Shown here: piece by piece, positions 9,894-17,570 of the stretch
How the letters are laid out: each line of letters begins with the position of its first letter
How positions within the stretch are numbered: position 1 is the first letter of the stretch
Position numbers and translations under genes: made by a program
Source: Georgenia subflava
Lineage (GTDB): Bacteria > Actinomycetota > Actinomycetes > Actinomycetales > Actinomycetaceae
Reading direction: 5' to 3'
Assembly (NCBI RefSeq): GCF_009193155.1
Contig: NZ_VUKD01000004.1
Coordinates: 1 to 64,000 of the forward strand
DNA: 64,000 bases
The notes under the pieces: generated by a model
What the model saw: only the letters and a program-made list of their open reading frames with translations
Databases searched by the model: none
Told to the model about the DNA's origin: nothing

Positions 9894-9975
9894 TGCCGGT
9901 GCGTCGTCGTGCCTGGTGCCGGTGCGTCGTCGTGCCTGATGCGGCTGCGTCGTCGTGCGTGATGCCGGTGCCTCG
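9892..9975. repeat. 23-bp tandem repeat after ilvE
   Basis: About 3.6 copies of a 23-bp unit (gatgccggtgcgtcgtcgtg plus 3 nt), starting at the ilvE stop codon. No T-tract or strong hairpin was seen. Confidence 0.8.
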
Positions 9976-10076
9976 CGCGGCCCGGCGCCGGTGCGCCGTC
10001 GATGTGCTGGCGCGTCGTCGACCGGGTCTCTGTCCAGATCCTGGCCACCGGCGCCACATGGCGGATCGTGCTGTGG

Positions 10077-10082
10077 CAGACT
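10077..10082 (+). promoter_or_regulatory. Probable -10 box of the cimA leader transcript
   Basis: CAGACT is followed by 7 nt and the GTG of the leader peptide at 10090, the same spacing as the ilvB leader. The -35 region is unconvincing. Confidence 0.45.
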
Positions 10083-10089
10083 GTGGCCC

Positions 10090-10119
10090 GTGACGCAGTC
10101 CCAGCTCATTATCGGCTAG
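10090..10119 (+). CDS. cimA leader peptide (Leu-Ile-Ile)
   Basis: A 9-codon frame starting with GTG reads MTQSQLIIG, followed by TAG. Leu-Ile-Ile codons lie in a row near its end, directly before two hairpins, the second an intrinsic terminator. Since CimA opens the citramalate route to isoleucine, Ile codons are the expected sensor. The start codon sits 7 nt after a -10-like box (leaderless). It is very short, so confidence depends on the architecture. Confidence 0.65.
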   Translation: MTQSQLIIG

Positions 10120-10146
10120 CGCATCGGGCACACCCGCCCGATGCGC
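10119..10146 (+). promoter_or_regulatory. cimA attenuator, first hairpin
   Basis: A perfect 11-bp stem (10119-10129 with 10136-10146) starting at the last base of the leader stop codon. A ribosome on the Ile codons or the stop would mask its 5' arm. Confidence 0.7.
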
Positions 10147-10175
10147 AGACCTCCCGTACCTCGGGGGGTCTTTTT
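10147..10175 (+). terminator. cimA attenuator terminator
   Basis: A 9-bp stem (10147-10155 with 10163-10171, one G-T pair) followed by five T, immediately after the first hairpin and 142 nt before cimA. It is placed to stop transcription before the gene. Confidence 0.82.
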
Positions 10176-10316
10176 GTTGCCGGGGCCACCTCACCCGGCA
10201 GCGCCGCCGCCGGGAAGGTCCCGGAAGGCACCGGTAGACGGCACCACCCCGCCGGTCGCTGGGAGTCGCGTCACGACCGCCGGTCGTACCGCACGACCCG
10301 TCGCAAGGAGCACCGC

Positions 10317-11966
10317 ATGTCCAGCACAGCCACCACCGGGCCGGCCCGGGCCGAGCAGGCGCGCGTCGAGCAGGCGCGCGCCACCGTCCAGGTCTACGAC
10401 ACCACGCTGCGCGACGGCGCCCAGCAGGAAGGCATGAACCTCTCGGTGGCGGACAAGCTCGCCATCGCCCCGCTGCTGGACGAGCTCGGCGTCGGGTACA
10501 TCGAGGGTGGCTGGCCGGGCGCGATCCCCAAGGACACCGAGTTCTTCGCGCGAGCGGCGAAGGAGCTCGACCTCAGGCACGCACGTCTGGCCGCCTTCGG
10601 GTCCACCTGCAAGGCCGGTTCGCAGCCGCACGAGGACGCCCAGGTGCGGGCCCTGGTGGAGTCCGAGGCGCCGGTGATCACCCTCGTCGCCAAGTCCGAC
10701 CTCCGGCACGTCGAGCGGGCGCTGCGCACCGACGGGCAGGAGAACCTGCGGATGATCGCAGCCACGGTGCGCTACCTCGTCGGTCTCGGGCGCGAGGTCA
10801 TCCTCGACGCCGAGCACTTCTTCGACGGCTACCGGTACGACCCGGTCTACGCGCTGTCCTGCGTGCGCACCGCCTTCGATGCCGGTGCCGCCACCGTGGT
10901 GCTGTGCGACACCAACGGCGGCATGCTGCCCGACTGGGTGACCCAGGTCGTCTCCGAGGTCCGGGCCGCGACCGAGGGGCGGCTGGGGATGCACGCCCAC
11001 AACGACTCCGGCTGCGCCGTCGCCAACACCCTGGCCGCCGTCGCCGCCGGCGCCGGGCACGTCCAGGGCACCGTCAACGGCTACGGTGAACGCACCGGCA
11101 ACGCGGACCTGCTCACCTGCGTGGCCAACCTCCAGCTCAAGCACGGCACCACGGTGCTGGCGGAGGACGGGCTCGCCGAGTCGAGCCGCATCTCCCACGC
11201 GATCTCGGAGATCACGAACATCAGCCCGTACGGCCGCCAGCCGTACGTCGGGGCCTCTGCCTTCGCGCACAAGGCCGGGCTGCACGCCAGCGCCATCCGG
11301 GTGGACCCGGACCTGTACCAGCACATCGACCCGGTCGCCGTCGGCAACGACATGCGGATGCTCGTCTCGGAGATGGCCGGCCGCGCCTCCATCGAGCTCA
11401 AGGGCCGCGAGCTCGGGTTCGACCTCGCCGGTCAGGCGGAGCTCCTCGGGCGGGTGACGCAGCGGGTCAAGGACGCCGAGGCGGCCGGCTACACCTACGA
11501 CGCCGCCGACGCCTCCTTCGAGCTGCTGCTGCGGGCGGAGCTCGAGCACGGGAGGGTGCCGCACTTCTTCGACGTCGAGAGCTGGCGGACCTTCGTCGAG
11601 CACCGGCCCGGCAAGGACGGGCAGGTGGACTCCGAGGCGACGGTGAAGCTGCGCACCGGGCACGGGCGCATGATCAGCACCGGCGAGGGCAACGGCCCGG
11701 TCAACGCCCTCGACCACGCCCTGCGCGGAGCGCTGGTGGGCACCTACCCGGAGATCGAGGACTTCGAGCTCATCGACTACAAGGTGCGCATCCTGGACAC
11801 CCAGCAGGGCACCGACGCCACCATCCGCGTCCTGATCGAGACGTCGGACGGTGTGGCGAGCTGGTCGACCGTCGGCGTGGGCACGAACATCATCGAGGCC
11901 AGCTGGGAGGCCCTGACCGAGTCGATCGTCTGGGGACTGCTGCACCACGGCGTCGAGCCCCGCTGA
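10317..11966 (+). CDS. cimA: Citramalate synthase
   Basis: 549 aa of the DRE-TIM metallolyase family. It condenses pyruvate with acetyl-CoA to (R)-citramalate, a threonine-independent entry to isoleucine. The metal/catalytic motif DTTLRDGAQQEGMNLS is at 28-43; the HAHNDSG metal ligands are near 225; a C-terminal LeuA-type allosteric domain spans about 425-540. EGGWPGAIPKDTEFF is typical of citramalate synthases rather than 2-isopropylmalate synthases, whose equivalent stretch differs. ATG at 10317 with AAGGAG upstream. Downstream steps need LeuCD and LeuB, both in this window. Control is probably by the leader at 10090-10175. Confidence 0.9.
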   Translation: MSSTATTGPARAEQARVEQARATVQVYDTTLRDGAQQEGMNLSVADKLAIAPLLDELGVGYIEGGWPGAIPKDTEFFARAAKELDLRHARLAAFGSTCKAGSQPHEDAQVRALVESEAPVITLVAKSDLRHVERALRTDGQENLRMIAATVRYLVGLGREVILDAEHFFDGYRYDPVYALSCVRTAFDAGAATVVLCDTNGGMLPDWVTQVVSEVRAATEGRLGMHAHNDSGCAVANTLAAVAAGAGHVQGTVNGYGERTGNADLLTCVANLQLKHGTTVLAEDGLAESSRISHAISEITNISPYGRQPYVGASAFAHKAGLHASAIRVDPDLYQHIDPVAVGNDMRMLVSEMAGRASIELKGRELGFDLAGQAELLGRVTQRVKDAEAAGYTYDAADASFELLLRAELEHGRVPHFFDVESWRTFVEHRPGKDGQVDSEATVKLRTGHGRMISTGEGNGPVNALDHALRGALVGTYPEIEDFELIDYKVRILDTQQGTDATIRVLIETSDGVASWSTVGVGTNIIEASWEALTESIVWGLLHHGVEPR

Positions 11967-11969
11967 CCT

Positions 11970-12164
11970 CGGCCCAGGCGTCGCGCGTCACCGGCCCCAC
12001 GCCGGGAGTGACCGGCCCCACGCCGGGACTGATGGGCGGCGTAGACGGTCATGCGTGACCGGCCCCGCGCCGGGACCGGCGGCCCGGGCGTCGTGCGTGA
12101 CCGGCCCTACGCCGGGACGGCTCGGCGGCCCAGGCGTCGCGCGTGACCGAGCCCACGCCGGGGG
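11970..12164. repeat. Degenerate tandem repeat between cimA and the lipoate-ligase gene
   Basis: Five copies of a core like gtgaccggccccacgccgg, partly nested in a longer unit containing ggcggcccaggcgtcg. It fills almost the whole gap. Confidence 0.75.
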
Positions 12165-12180
12165 CTGCCCCGCGGCGCCA

Positions 12181-12186
12181 TAGGGT
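12181..12186 (+). promoter_or_regulatory. -10 box, leaderless lipoate-ligase gene
   Basis: TAGGGT followed by 6 nt and the ATG at 12193. No Shine-Dalgarno sequence. Confidence 0.6.
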
Positions 12187-12192
12187 TGGGCC

Positions 12193-13242
12193 ATGCACGG
12201 TGAGTACAAGGTTCCTGGTGGCAAGCTCGTCGCGGTCGACCTCGAGGTCGAGGACGGACGCCTCGCCCGGGTGCGGGTCTCCGGAGACTTCTTCCTGGAG
12301 CCCGACGACGCCCTCGAGGACATCAACGCCGCACTGACCGGTATGCCCGAGGCCGCGGACGCCGAGCAGCTCGCCCACGCGATCCGCGGGGCCCTGGACG
12401 ACGGCGTGAGCCTGGTCGGCTTCTCCCCGGAGGCCGTCGGAATCGCGGTGCGCCGCGCGATGGGGCACGCGAGCAGCTGGTACGACCACACCTTCGACGT
12501 CATCCACGGCGACCCGGTCCACCCCGCCCTCAACGTCGCGCTCGACCAGGTCATCCCGGAAGAGGTCGCTGCCGGGCGGCGCGGTCCGACCCTGCGCATC
12601 TGGGAGTGGAACGCCCCCCTCGTCGTCATCGGCTCCTTCCAGTCGGTGCGCAACGAGGTCGACCAGGCCGGCCTCGACAGGCACGACATGATGGTCGTGC
12701 GCCGCATCTCCGGCGGTGGCGCCATGTTCATGGAGGCGGGCAACTGCATCACCTACTCGCTGGTGGTGCCCACCTCGCTGGTGGAGGGCCTCAGCTTCGA
12801 GCAGTCCTACGCGTTTCTGGACGACTGGGTGCTCGGCGCGCTCGCGGACGTCGGTGTCCGCGCCCGGTACGTCCCGCTCAACGACATCGCCTCCGAGCAG
12901 GGCAAGATCGGCGGCGCCGCGCAGAAGCGGTTCGCCTCCGGCGTCGTGCTGCACCACGTCACCATGAGCTACGACATCGACGCCGACAAGATGCTGGACG
13001 TCCTGCGCATCGGCCGCGAGAAGATGTCCGACAAGGGCACCAAGAGCGCGAACAAGCGCGTCGACCCCATGCGGTCGCAGACCGGCATGGCGCGCGAGGA
13101 CATCATCGACGCGTTCATCGAGCACTTCCGCGGTCGCTACGACACCCGGCTCTCGGACTACACGCCCGCCGAGCTGGCGCGGGCCGAGGAGCTCATGGAG
13201 ACGAAGTTCCTCTCCGACGCGTGGACCTACCGGGTGCCCTGA
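12193..13242 (+). CDS. Lipoate-protein ligase family protein with N-terminal accessory domain
   Basis: 349 aa. Residues about 1-90 (HGEYKVPGGKLVAVDLEVED, GDFFLEPDD) look like the small accessory domain that normally sits at the C-terminus of LplA. Residues about 95-349 form the biotin/lipoate A/B ligase catalytic domain, with RRISGGGAMFMEAGN near 171 and a lysine-containing KIGGAAQKR segment near 238. It would attach lipoate or octanoate to E2/H proteins in the cytoplasm. The histidine often found after the SGGG motif is replaced (AMFME), so the exact acyl substrate is uncertain. ATG 12193 is supported by the -10 box 6 nt before it. Confidence 0.8.
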   Translation: MHGEYKVPGGKLVAVDLEVEDGRLARVRVSGDFFLEPDDALEDINAALTGMPEAADAEQLAHAIRGALDDGVSLVGFSPEAVGIAVRRAMGHASSWYDHTFDVIHGDPVHPALNVALDQVIPEEVAAGRRGPTLRIWEWNAPLVVIGSFQSVRNEVDQAGLDRHDMMVVRRISGGGAMFMEAGNCITYSLVVPTSLVEGLSFEQSYAFLDDWVLGALADVGVRARYVPLNDIASEQGKIGGAAQKRFASGVVLHHVTMSYDIDADKMLDVLRIGREKMSDKGTKSANKRVDPMRSQTGMAREDIIDAFIEHFRGRYDTRLSDYTPAELARAEELMETKFLSDAWTYRVP

Positions 13243-13386
13243 GCGGCCGTCCGACGCCGTCCACGCCGCCCGCGACGGGCGGTCACGTCGTCCGAGAGCC
13301 GAGCACGCGTCATCCGCGCCGATGGTTCCGCCTCGATGATGGCGGCGCCGAACGGGGGCCGAGATGAACTGGGGCCGAGAGGGTGG

Positions 13387-14235
13387 TCAGGGCGGCGTCG
13401 GCCGGGCACCGAAGACGGCGGTGCCGACGCGCACGATCGTCGCCCCGGCCGCGACGGCGATCTCGAGGTCGCCGCTCATGCCCATGCTCAGCTCGACGGC
13501 GTCGCCCGTGCCGGGCGCCCCGCTCGCGAGCACCTGGTCGCGGACCTGGGCGAGCCTGTCGTAGGAGGCCCGGACGACGCCCGTGTCGGTGGAGTTGGCC
13601 CCGATCGTCATGAAACCGCGCAGTCGCAGGTGCGGGAGCGCGCCGACGGCGGCCGCGAGATCGGCTGCCTGTCGGGGGTCGGTCCCGGCCTTGGTGTCCT
13701 CCCCCGAGGTGTTCACCTGGATCAGCACGTCGAGCGGCGTGGCGTCTCCGGTGCCTCTCTCGGTGTCGCCATCCGTGCCGGAGCCAGTGCCGACGTCGGT
13801 ACCTGTGCCCTCGGTGCGTGTGCCGGTGCTGGCACCGTGGCCGGTGCGGGGTCCGGTACTGCCGTCATCCGCCGAACGCCGCGCCACGGCACCGTCCAGC
13901 CGCCCGGCCAGGCGCAGCGAGTCCACGGTCTGCACGCAGCTCGCCCAGCGCAGCACCTGATTGACCTTGTTGGACTGCAGGTGGCCGATGAAGTGCATCT
14001 CGTGCGCCGGAGTGCCGGGCTCGGCGAGCCCCGGTCCGGTGCCGACCAGCTCCTGGGCGCGGTTGTGCCCCAGCAGGTCCGCGCCGGCGGCAAGGGCGGT
14101 CCGCACGGCCGACAGCGGCTGCGTCTTGACCGCCAGCAGGACGCGAACACCTGCCGGATCACGGCCCGCCCCGGTCGCGGCAGCGTCGATGCGACGGCGT
14201 ACGTCGGCGAGGTTCGCGGCAATGGCGTCGTCCAC
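13387..14235 (-). CDS. yggS: YggS-family pyridoxal phosphate homeostasis protein
   Basis: 282 aa, longer than the usual ~230. An alanine-racemase-like TIM barrel binds PLP through the lysine in LLAVKTQP (about residue 37). HFIGHLQSNKVNQVL, RGFMTIG and SMGMSGDLEIAV are family motifs. It buffers PLP and lacks known catalytic activity. Residues about 121-165 are an inserted Gly/Thr/Asp low-complexity stretch absent from relatives. GTG at 14235 is preferred because TAGGGT lies 6 nt upstream on the minus strand (leaderless). Confidence 0.9.
   Translation of the reverse strand: MDDAIAANLADVRRRIDAAATGAGRDPAGVRVLLAVKTQPLSAVRTALAAGADLLGHNRAQELVGTGPGLAEPGTPAHEMHFIGHLQSNKVNQVLRWASCVQTVDSLRLAGRLDGAVARRSADDGSTGPRTGHGASTGTRTEGTGTDVGTGSGTDGDTERGTGDATPLDVLIQVNTSGEDTKAGTDPRQAADLAAAVGALPHLRLRGFMTIGANSTDTGVVRASYDRLAQVRDQVLASGAPGTGDAVELSMGMSGDLEIAVAAGATIVRVGTAVFGARPTPP
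13742..13875. repeat. Low-complexity GGT/GC-rich insert inside yggS
   Basis: Imperfect short repeats (ggtgccggt, gtgccgac and similar) encoding a Gly/Thr/Asp-rich segment, in frame and without a stop. Confidence 0.6.
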
Positions 14236-14265
14236 GGTCCGACCCTACGACGCGCGCGCCGTCGG

Positions 14266-15063
14266 TCAGGCGACGACGACTGCGCTCGTCGGGTCGAGGG
14301 TGACGCCGACGCTCAGCGCGCGGTGGTCGGACATCCCGAGGTTGTGCGAGCGGCCGGCCTCGGTCACCCGAACGTCGCCGTCGACGAGGATGTGGTCGAG
14401 CTGCTCGGTGGGGTCGGTGAGCGGGAACGTCGTGGCGCTCACCAGCGGACGGAGCCCGCTGTGCCGGGAAGGCTCGCCGCCGGCCAGGTTCAGGTCGCCC
14501 ATCAGCACGAACGGGCGCGGCAGCTCGCGGGTGCCCCGCACCAGATGGCGAAGCTGGGCGACGTTCCACTCGGGGATGAACGTCAGGTGCGTCGCGGCGA
14601 CGCCCAGCGGCCCCTCCGGCGTGTCGACCACGGCGGCGACGGCGGTCCGTTGCTCGTCCTTGACGAGGACAGGTCGCTGCCGGCCCGGGAACGTCACCGG
14701 CACCCGCTGCTGCGGCCCGGGCAGGGAGAGCACCTTCCAGTGCTCGACCGGGAAGCGGCTGAGCAGCGCGATGCCGTACACGGACGCCTCGGGCTGCTCG
14801 TCGCCGGTGGCCGCGGTCCACAGGTCCGGCAGACCGTGCATGGTCGCGACGAACCGGTGCTCCACGGCACCCATCGCCTCGGCGGCCACGCCCGTCAGGT
14901 CCGCGCCGTGGGAACGTGGCTGGTCCCGGTCGACCTCCTGCATCGCCAGGATGTCGGCGTCCAGGCTCCGCACGGCCGCGGCGAAGCGGTCGACGTCGAC
15001 CTGGTCGTCCTCGAGGGACCGGCCGTGGAGGATGTTGAAGGTAGCGATCCGCACCGGCCCCAT
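14266..15063 (-). CDS. Endonuclease/exonuclease/phosphatase family protein
   Basis: 265 aa single-domain metallophosphatase-like fold. It begins with RIATFNILHG, has the metal-binding Glu in LAMQEVDRDQ, and the C-terminal catalytic elements GDLNLAGG and SDHRALSV. No signal peptide is seen, so a cytoplasmic hydrolase of a phosphodiester or phosphomonoester is likely; the substrate is unknown. ATG 15063 has GGAGG 7 nt upstream on the minus strand. It is divergent from the nucleotidyltransferase-like gene at 15112. Confidence 0.85.
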   Translation of the reverse strand: MGPVRIATFNILHGRSLEDDQVDVDRFAAAVRSLDADILAMQEVDRDQPRSHGADLTGVAAEAMGAVEHRFVATMHGLPDLWTAATGDEQPEASVYGIALLSRFPVEHWKVLSLPGPQQRVPVTFPGRQRPVLVKDEQRTAVAAVVDTPEGPLGVAATHLTFIPEWNVAQLRHLVRGTRELPRPFVLMGDLNLAGGEPSRHSGLRPLVSATTFPLTDPTEQLDHILVDGDVRVTEAGRSHNLGMSDHRALSVGVTLDPTSAVVVA

Positions 15064-15099
15064 TGTGGCCTCCGCCGTGCGCCGGCGCCCGTCGTCGGG

Positions 15100-15105
15100 T
15101 AGACC
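15100..15105 (+). promoter_or_regulatory. -10 box, leaderless nucleotidyltransferase-like gene
   Basis: TAGACC is followed by 6 nt and the ATG at 15112, with no Shine-Dalgarno. Confidence 0.5.
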
Positions 15106-15111
15106 CGCACC

Positions 15112-15750
15112 ATGGACGATGACGACAGGGCAGACCTGCACGAGGCGATGCGGATCGTCGGTGCGGCCCTCGGGGGAGCACAGATCCCGTTCGCGCTCGC
15201 AGGTGGTTTCGCGGCCTGGGTGCACGGCGCGCCGCAGTCGGAGCACGACGCCGACTTCGTGATCCGCGAGCAGGATCTCTCCACCGCGCGCGACGCCCTC
15301 GAGGCGACCGAGCTGCGGGTGGAGGACCCGGTGGAGAACTGGCTCTTCAAGGCCTGGAACGGCGAGGCGCTCGTCGACATCATCTTCCGGCTCGACGGCG
15401 ACCCGATCGGTGACGACCTCTTCGAACGTACCGACAGCCACGACGTCTTCGGTGTCCCGATGCCCGTCATGCAGGCCACGGACATCCTGTCGGAGAAGCT
15501 GCGCGTGCTGACCGAGCAGCGCTGCAACTACTCCAACCTGCTGCCGGTCGCCCGGGCGCTGCGCGAACAGGTGGACTGGGACGCCGTCGCCCGGCGGACC
15601 GAGGGCAACCCCTACGCGGCGGCGTTCTTGTACCTGCTCGAGGCGCTCGACGTCATCGACCGGGTGCCCGGCTCTACCGGCGCCGACACGGAGCCGGAGT
15701 CCGGCGCCGGCGCGGAGCCGGGAGCCGTCACGGGGCACACGGCGTCCTGA
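15112..15750 (+). CDS. Nucleotidyltransferase-fold protein
   Basis: 212 aa. The pattern GGFAAWVHGAPQSEHDADF matches the GG...DxD signature of pol-beta-type nucleotidyltransferases, as in AbiEii/MNT-like proteins. Residues about 180-212 are an acidic/Gly/Ala low-complexity tail. No obvious antitoxin partner is adjacent; the next gene is a DNA-repair protein 18 nt downstream. The substrate is unknown, and it may be a stand-alone housekeeping member rather than a toxin. Confidence 0.7.
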   Translation: MDDDDRADLHEAMRIVGAALGGAQIPFALAGGFAAWVHGAPQSEHDADFVIREQDLSTARDALEATELRVEDPVENWLFKAWNGEALVDIIFRLDGDPIGDDLFERTDSHDVFGVPMPVMQATDILSEKLRVLTEQRCNYSNLLPVARALREQVDWDAVARRTEGNPYAAAFLYLLEALDVIDRVPGSTGADTEPESGAGAEPGAVTGHTAS

Positions 15751-15768
15751 GGCTGGCACACTCGTCCT

Positions 15769-16350
15769 ATGAGCCATGACCTGCATATCACCGGTGACGA
15801 CGCGGCGGACGAGCTGCTCAGCAAGGATCCGCTGGCGCTGCTGATCGGGATGCTGCTGGACCAGCAGGTCGCGATGGAGACCGCGTTCTCCGGGCCGAAG
15901 AAGCTCGCCGACCGGCTCGGCGGTCTCGACGTGCGTGCCCTGGCCGAGATGAACCCCGACGAGCTCACCGAGGTGTGCCGCACCCCGCCCGCGGTCCACC
16001 GTTACCCGGGCTCGATGGCCGGTCGCATCCAGGCACTGTGCGCGGCGCTCGTCGCCGACTACGACGGTGACGCCGCGGCGCTCTGGACGGCGGGCGACCC
16101 GGACGGGGCCGAGGTGCTCCGGCGGCTCAAGGCCCTGCCCGGATTCGGTGACCAGAAGGCGAAGATCTTCGTCGCGCTGCTCGGAAAGCAGTACGGGCTG
16201 CGGTCCGAGGGCTGGCGCGAGAGCGCCGGCGACTACGGCGAGGAGGGGTCGTACCGCTCCGTCGCGGACATCGTCGACGCCGACTCCCTCACCCGGGTCC
16301 GCGAGAACAAGAAGGCGATGAAGGCGGCGGCCAAGGCGGCGAAGAAGTAG
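15769..16350 (+). CDS. HhH-GPD-type base-excision repair family protein
   Basis: 193 aa. The helix-hairpin-helix segment LPGFGDQKAKIFVALLGK lies near 123-140, and the N-terminal LLIGMLLDQQVAMETAF resembles the start of HhH-GPD glycosylases. There is no C-terminal four-cysteine cluster, so no 4Fe-4S centre. It belongs to a small actinobacterial HhH-GPD group of unproven substrate. A Lys/Ala-rich C-terminus could bind DNA. The ATG at 15769 is 18 nt after the preceding stop, so co-transcription is possible, although CACACT 6 nt upstream could also serve as its own -10. Confidence 0.8.
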   Translation: MSHDLHITGDDAADELLSKDPLALLIGMLLDQQVAMETAFSGPKKLADRLGGLDVRALAEMNPDELTEVCRTPPAVHRYPGSMAGRIQALCAALVADYDGDAAALWTAGDPDGAEVLRRLKALPGFGDQKAKIFVALLGKQYGLRSEGWRESAGDYGEEGSYRSVADIVDADSLTRVRENKKAMKAAAKAAKK

Positions 16351-16419
16351 GACCACGCCGGCCCGGTGCCGCCGAGTGCACGAGGTGTGCGGGGGTGGGG
16401 GCGGCGAGGGGGTCGGTGG

Positions 16420-17079
16420 TCAGCGGATCGTGATGCCGAGCTCGCGGGCGAGGACCGGGAGTAGCTCGTAGGCGTCGGCCTCCGCCACGCTCGCCCCACG
16501 CAGTCCGCTGACGCCGCCGAGCCCGCTCACCCGGCAGCCCGAGAGGTGCACGTGCTCGCAGCGCACGCCGCTCAGCTGGGCCCCGGAGAGGTCGCAGTCC
16601 TCCAGGAGGACGTCGGTGAGCACGGCGTCGGTCAGGTCCGCCTCGCGCAGGTCGCAGCCGCGCAGCACCACGTGCTGCAGCAGCGCGCCGCGCCAGCTGC
16701 TCAGGGACGCCTGGGCGCCCTCGAGCAGCACGCCCCGCAGCCGCACGCCCGGCAGCTGGGCGCCGGTGAGCCGCACCTCGCGCAGCGAGCAGCGCACCAG
16801 GGTGAGGTCCTCGGCGCGGAGGTTGGCCAGGTCGGAGCCGTCGAGCCGGCAGTCCACGAACGTGGTGTGCCGCCAGCTGCCGCTCGCGCCCCGCACCCGC
16901 TCCAGCGCCGAGGCCTCCACCTGCACCTCGTCGAGCCCGGCCCCGAGCAGGTCGGCGCCGGTGAGGTCCACGGCGCTGAGGGTGGCGGATGTCAGCGCTC
17001 CGGCGTCGATCGGCTCGAGGTGGCGGGCGACGTCGGGCTCGGGCACGGCCGGGGCGCGGACGCGGCGCTCGGCGGTCAC
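16420..17079 (-). CDS. Pentapeptide-repeat protein
   Basis: 219 aa with many A(D/N)LXX-type pentapeptides from about residue 35 to 185 (such as ADLLGAGLDE, SDLANLRAEDL, CDLREADLTD), which fold into a right-handed quadrilateral beta-helix. Some members mimic DNA and protect gyrase from quinolones, but nothing here proves that role. The start is GTG at 17079, overlapping the ybaK stop by 4 nt (GTGA), so it is the third gene of a helicase-ybaK operon. Confidence 0.85.
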   Translation of the reverse strand: MTAERRVRAPAVPEPDVARHLEPIDAGALTSATLSAVDLTGADLLGAGLDEVQVEASALERVRGASGSWRHTTFVDCRLDGSDLANLRAEDLTLVRCSLREVRLTGAQLPGVRLRGVLLEGAQASLSSWRGALLQHVVLRGCDLREADLTDAVLTDVLLEDCDLSGAQLSGVRCEHVHLSGCRVSGLGGVSGLRGASVAEADAYELLPVLARELGITIR

Positions 17080-17570
17080 GAACGACCCACCGCCGCGACG
17101 ACGGCACTGGTGAGGGCGACCAGGTCGGCGGGGGAGAGCTCGACGTCGAGCCCGCGTCGGCCGGCGCTGACGAGGACCGTGGGGTGGTCCAGCGCGCTGA
17201 CGTCCACGACGGTGGGCAGGGCGGTGCGCTGCCCGAGCGGGGAGATGCCGCCGACCACGTAGCCGGTGGCGCGCTGGGCCGCGGACGGGTCCGCCATCGT
17301 GGCCCGGCGCCCGCCCGTCGCCGCGGCGAGGGCCTTGAGGTCGAGCTGACCGGACACCGGGACGACGGCGACCGTCAGCGTGCCGTCCACCTCGGCGACG
17401 AGGGTCTTCAGCACCCGGTTCGGGTCCATGCCGAGCGCCTCGGCCGCCTCGCGCCCGTAGTCGGACGCGTGTCGCGGGTCGTGGTCGTAGGCGCGGACCT
17501 CGTGCGGCACTCGCGCCTCGACCAGGGTCCGCAGCGCGGGCGTGCCGGTCGGCTGCGTCTTCCTGGCCAT
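17076..17570 (-). CDS. ybaK: Cys-tRNA(Pro) deacylase, YbaK/EbsC type
   Basis: 164 aa. A YbaK/aminoacyl-tRNA editing domain fills the protein (VKTLVAEVDG-like KTLVAEVDG near 55, GYVVGGISPLGQ near 105). It hydrolyses Cys-tRNA(Pro) made in error by prolyl-tRNA synthetase, in the cytoplasm. The ATG at 17570 shares a base with the stop of the upstream helicase gene (TGATG), so translation is coupled. Confidence 0.9.
   Translation of the reverse strand: MARKTQPTGTPALRTLVEARVPHEVRAYDHDPRHASDYGREAAEALGMDPNRVLKTLVAEVDGTLTVAVVPVSGQLDLKALAAATGGRRATMADPSAAQRATGYVVGGISPLGQRTALPTVVDVSALDHPTVLVSAGRRGLDVELSPADLVALTSAVVAAVGRS

Noticed and set aside
15112-16350. Toxin-antitoxin pair (nucleotidyltransferase with following gene)
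   Set aside because: The following gene is an HhH-GPD repair protein, not a HEPN or AbiEi-like partner, so a toxin-antitoxin reading is unsupported.
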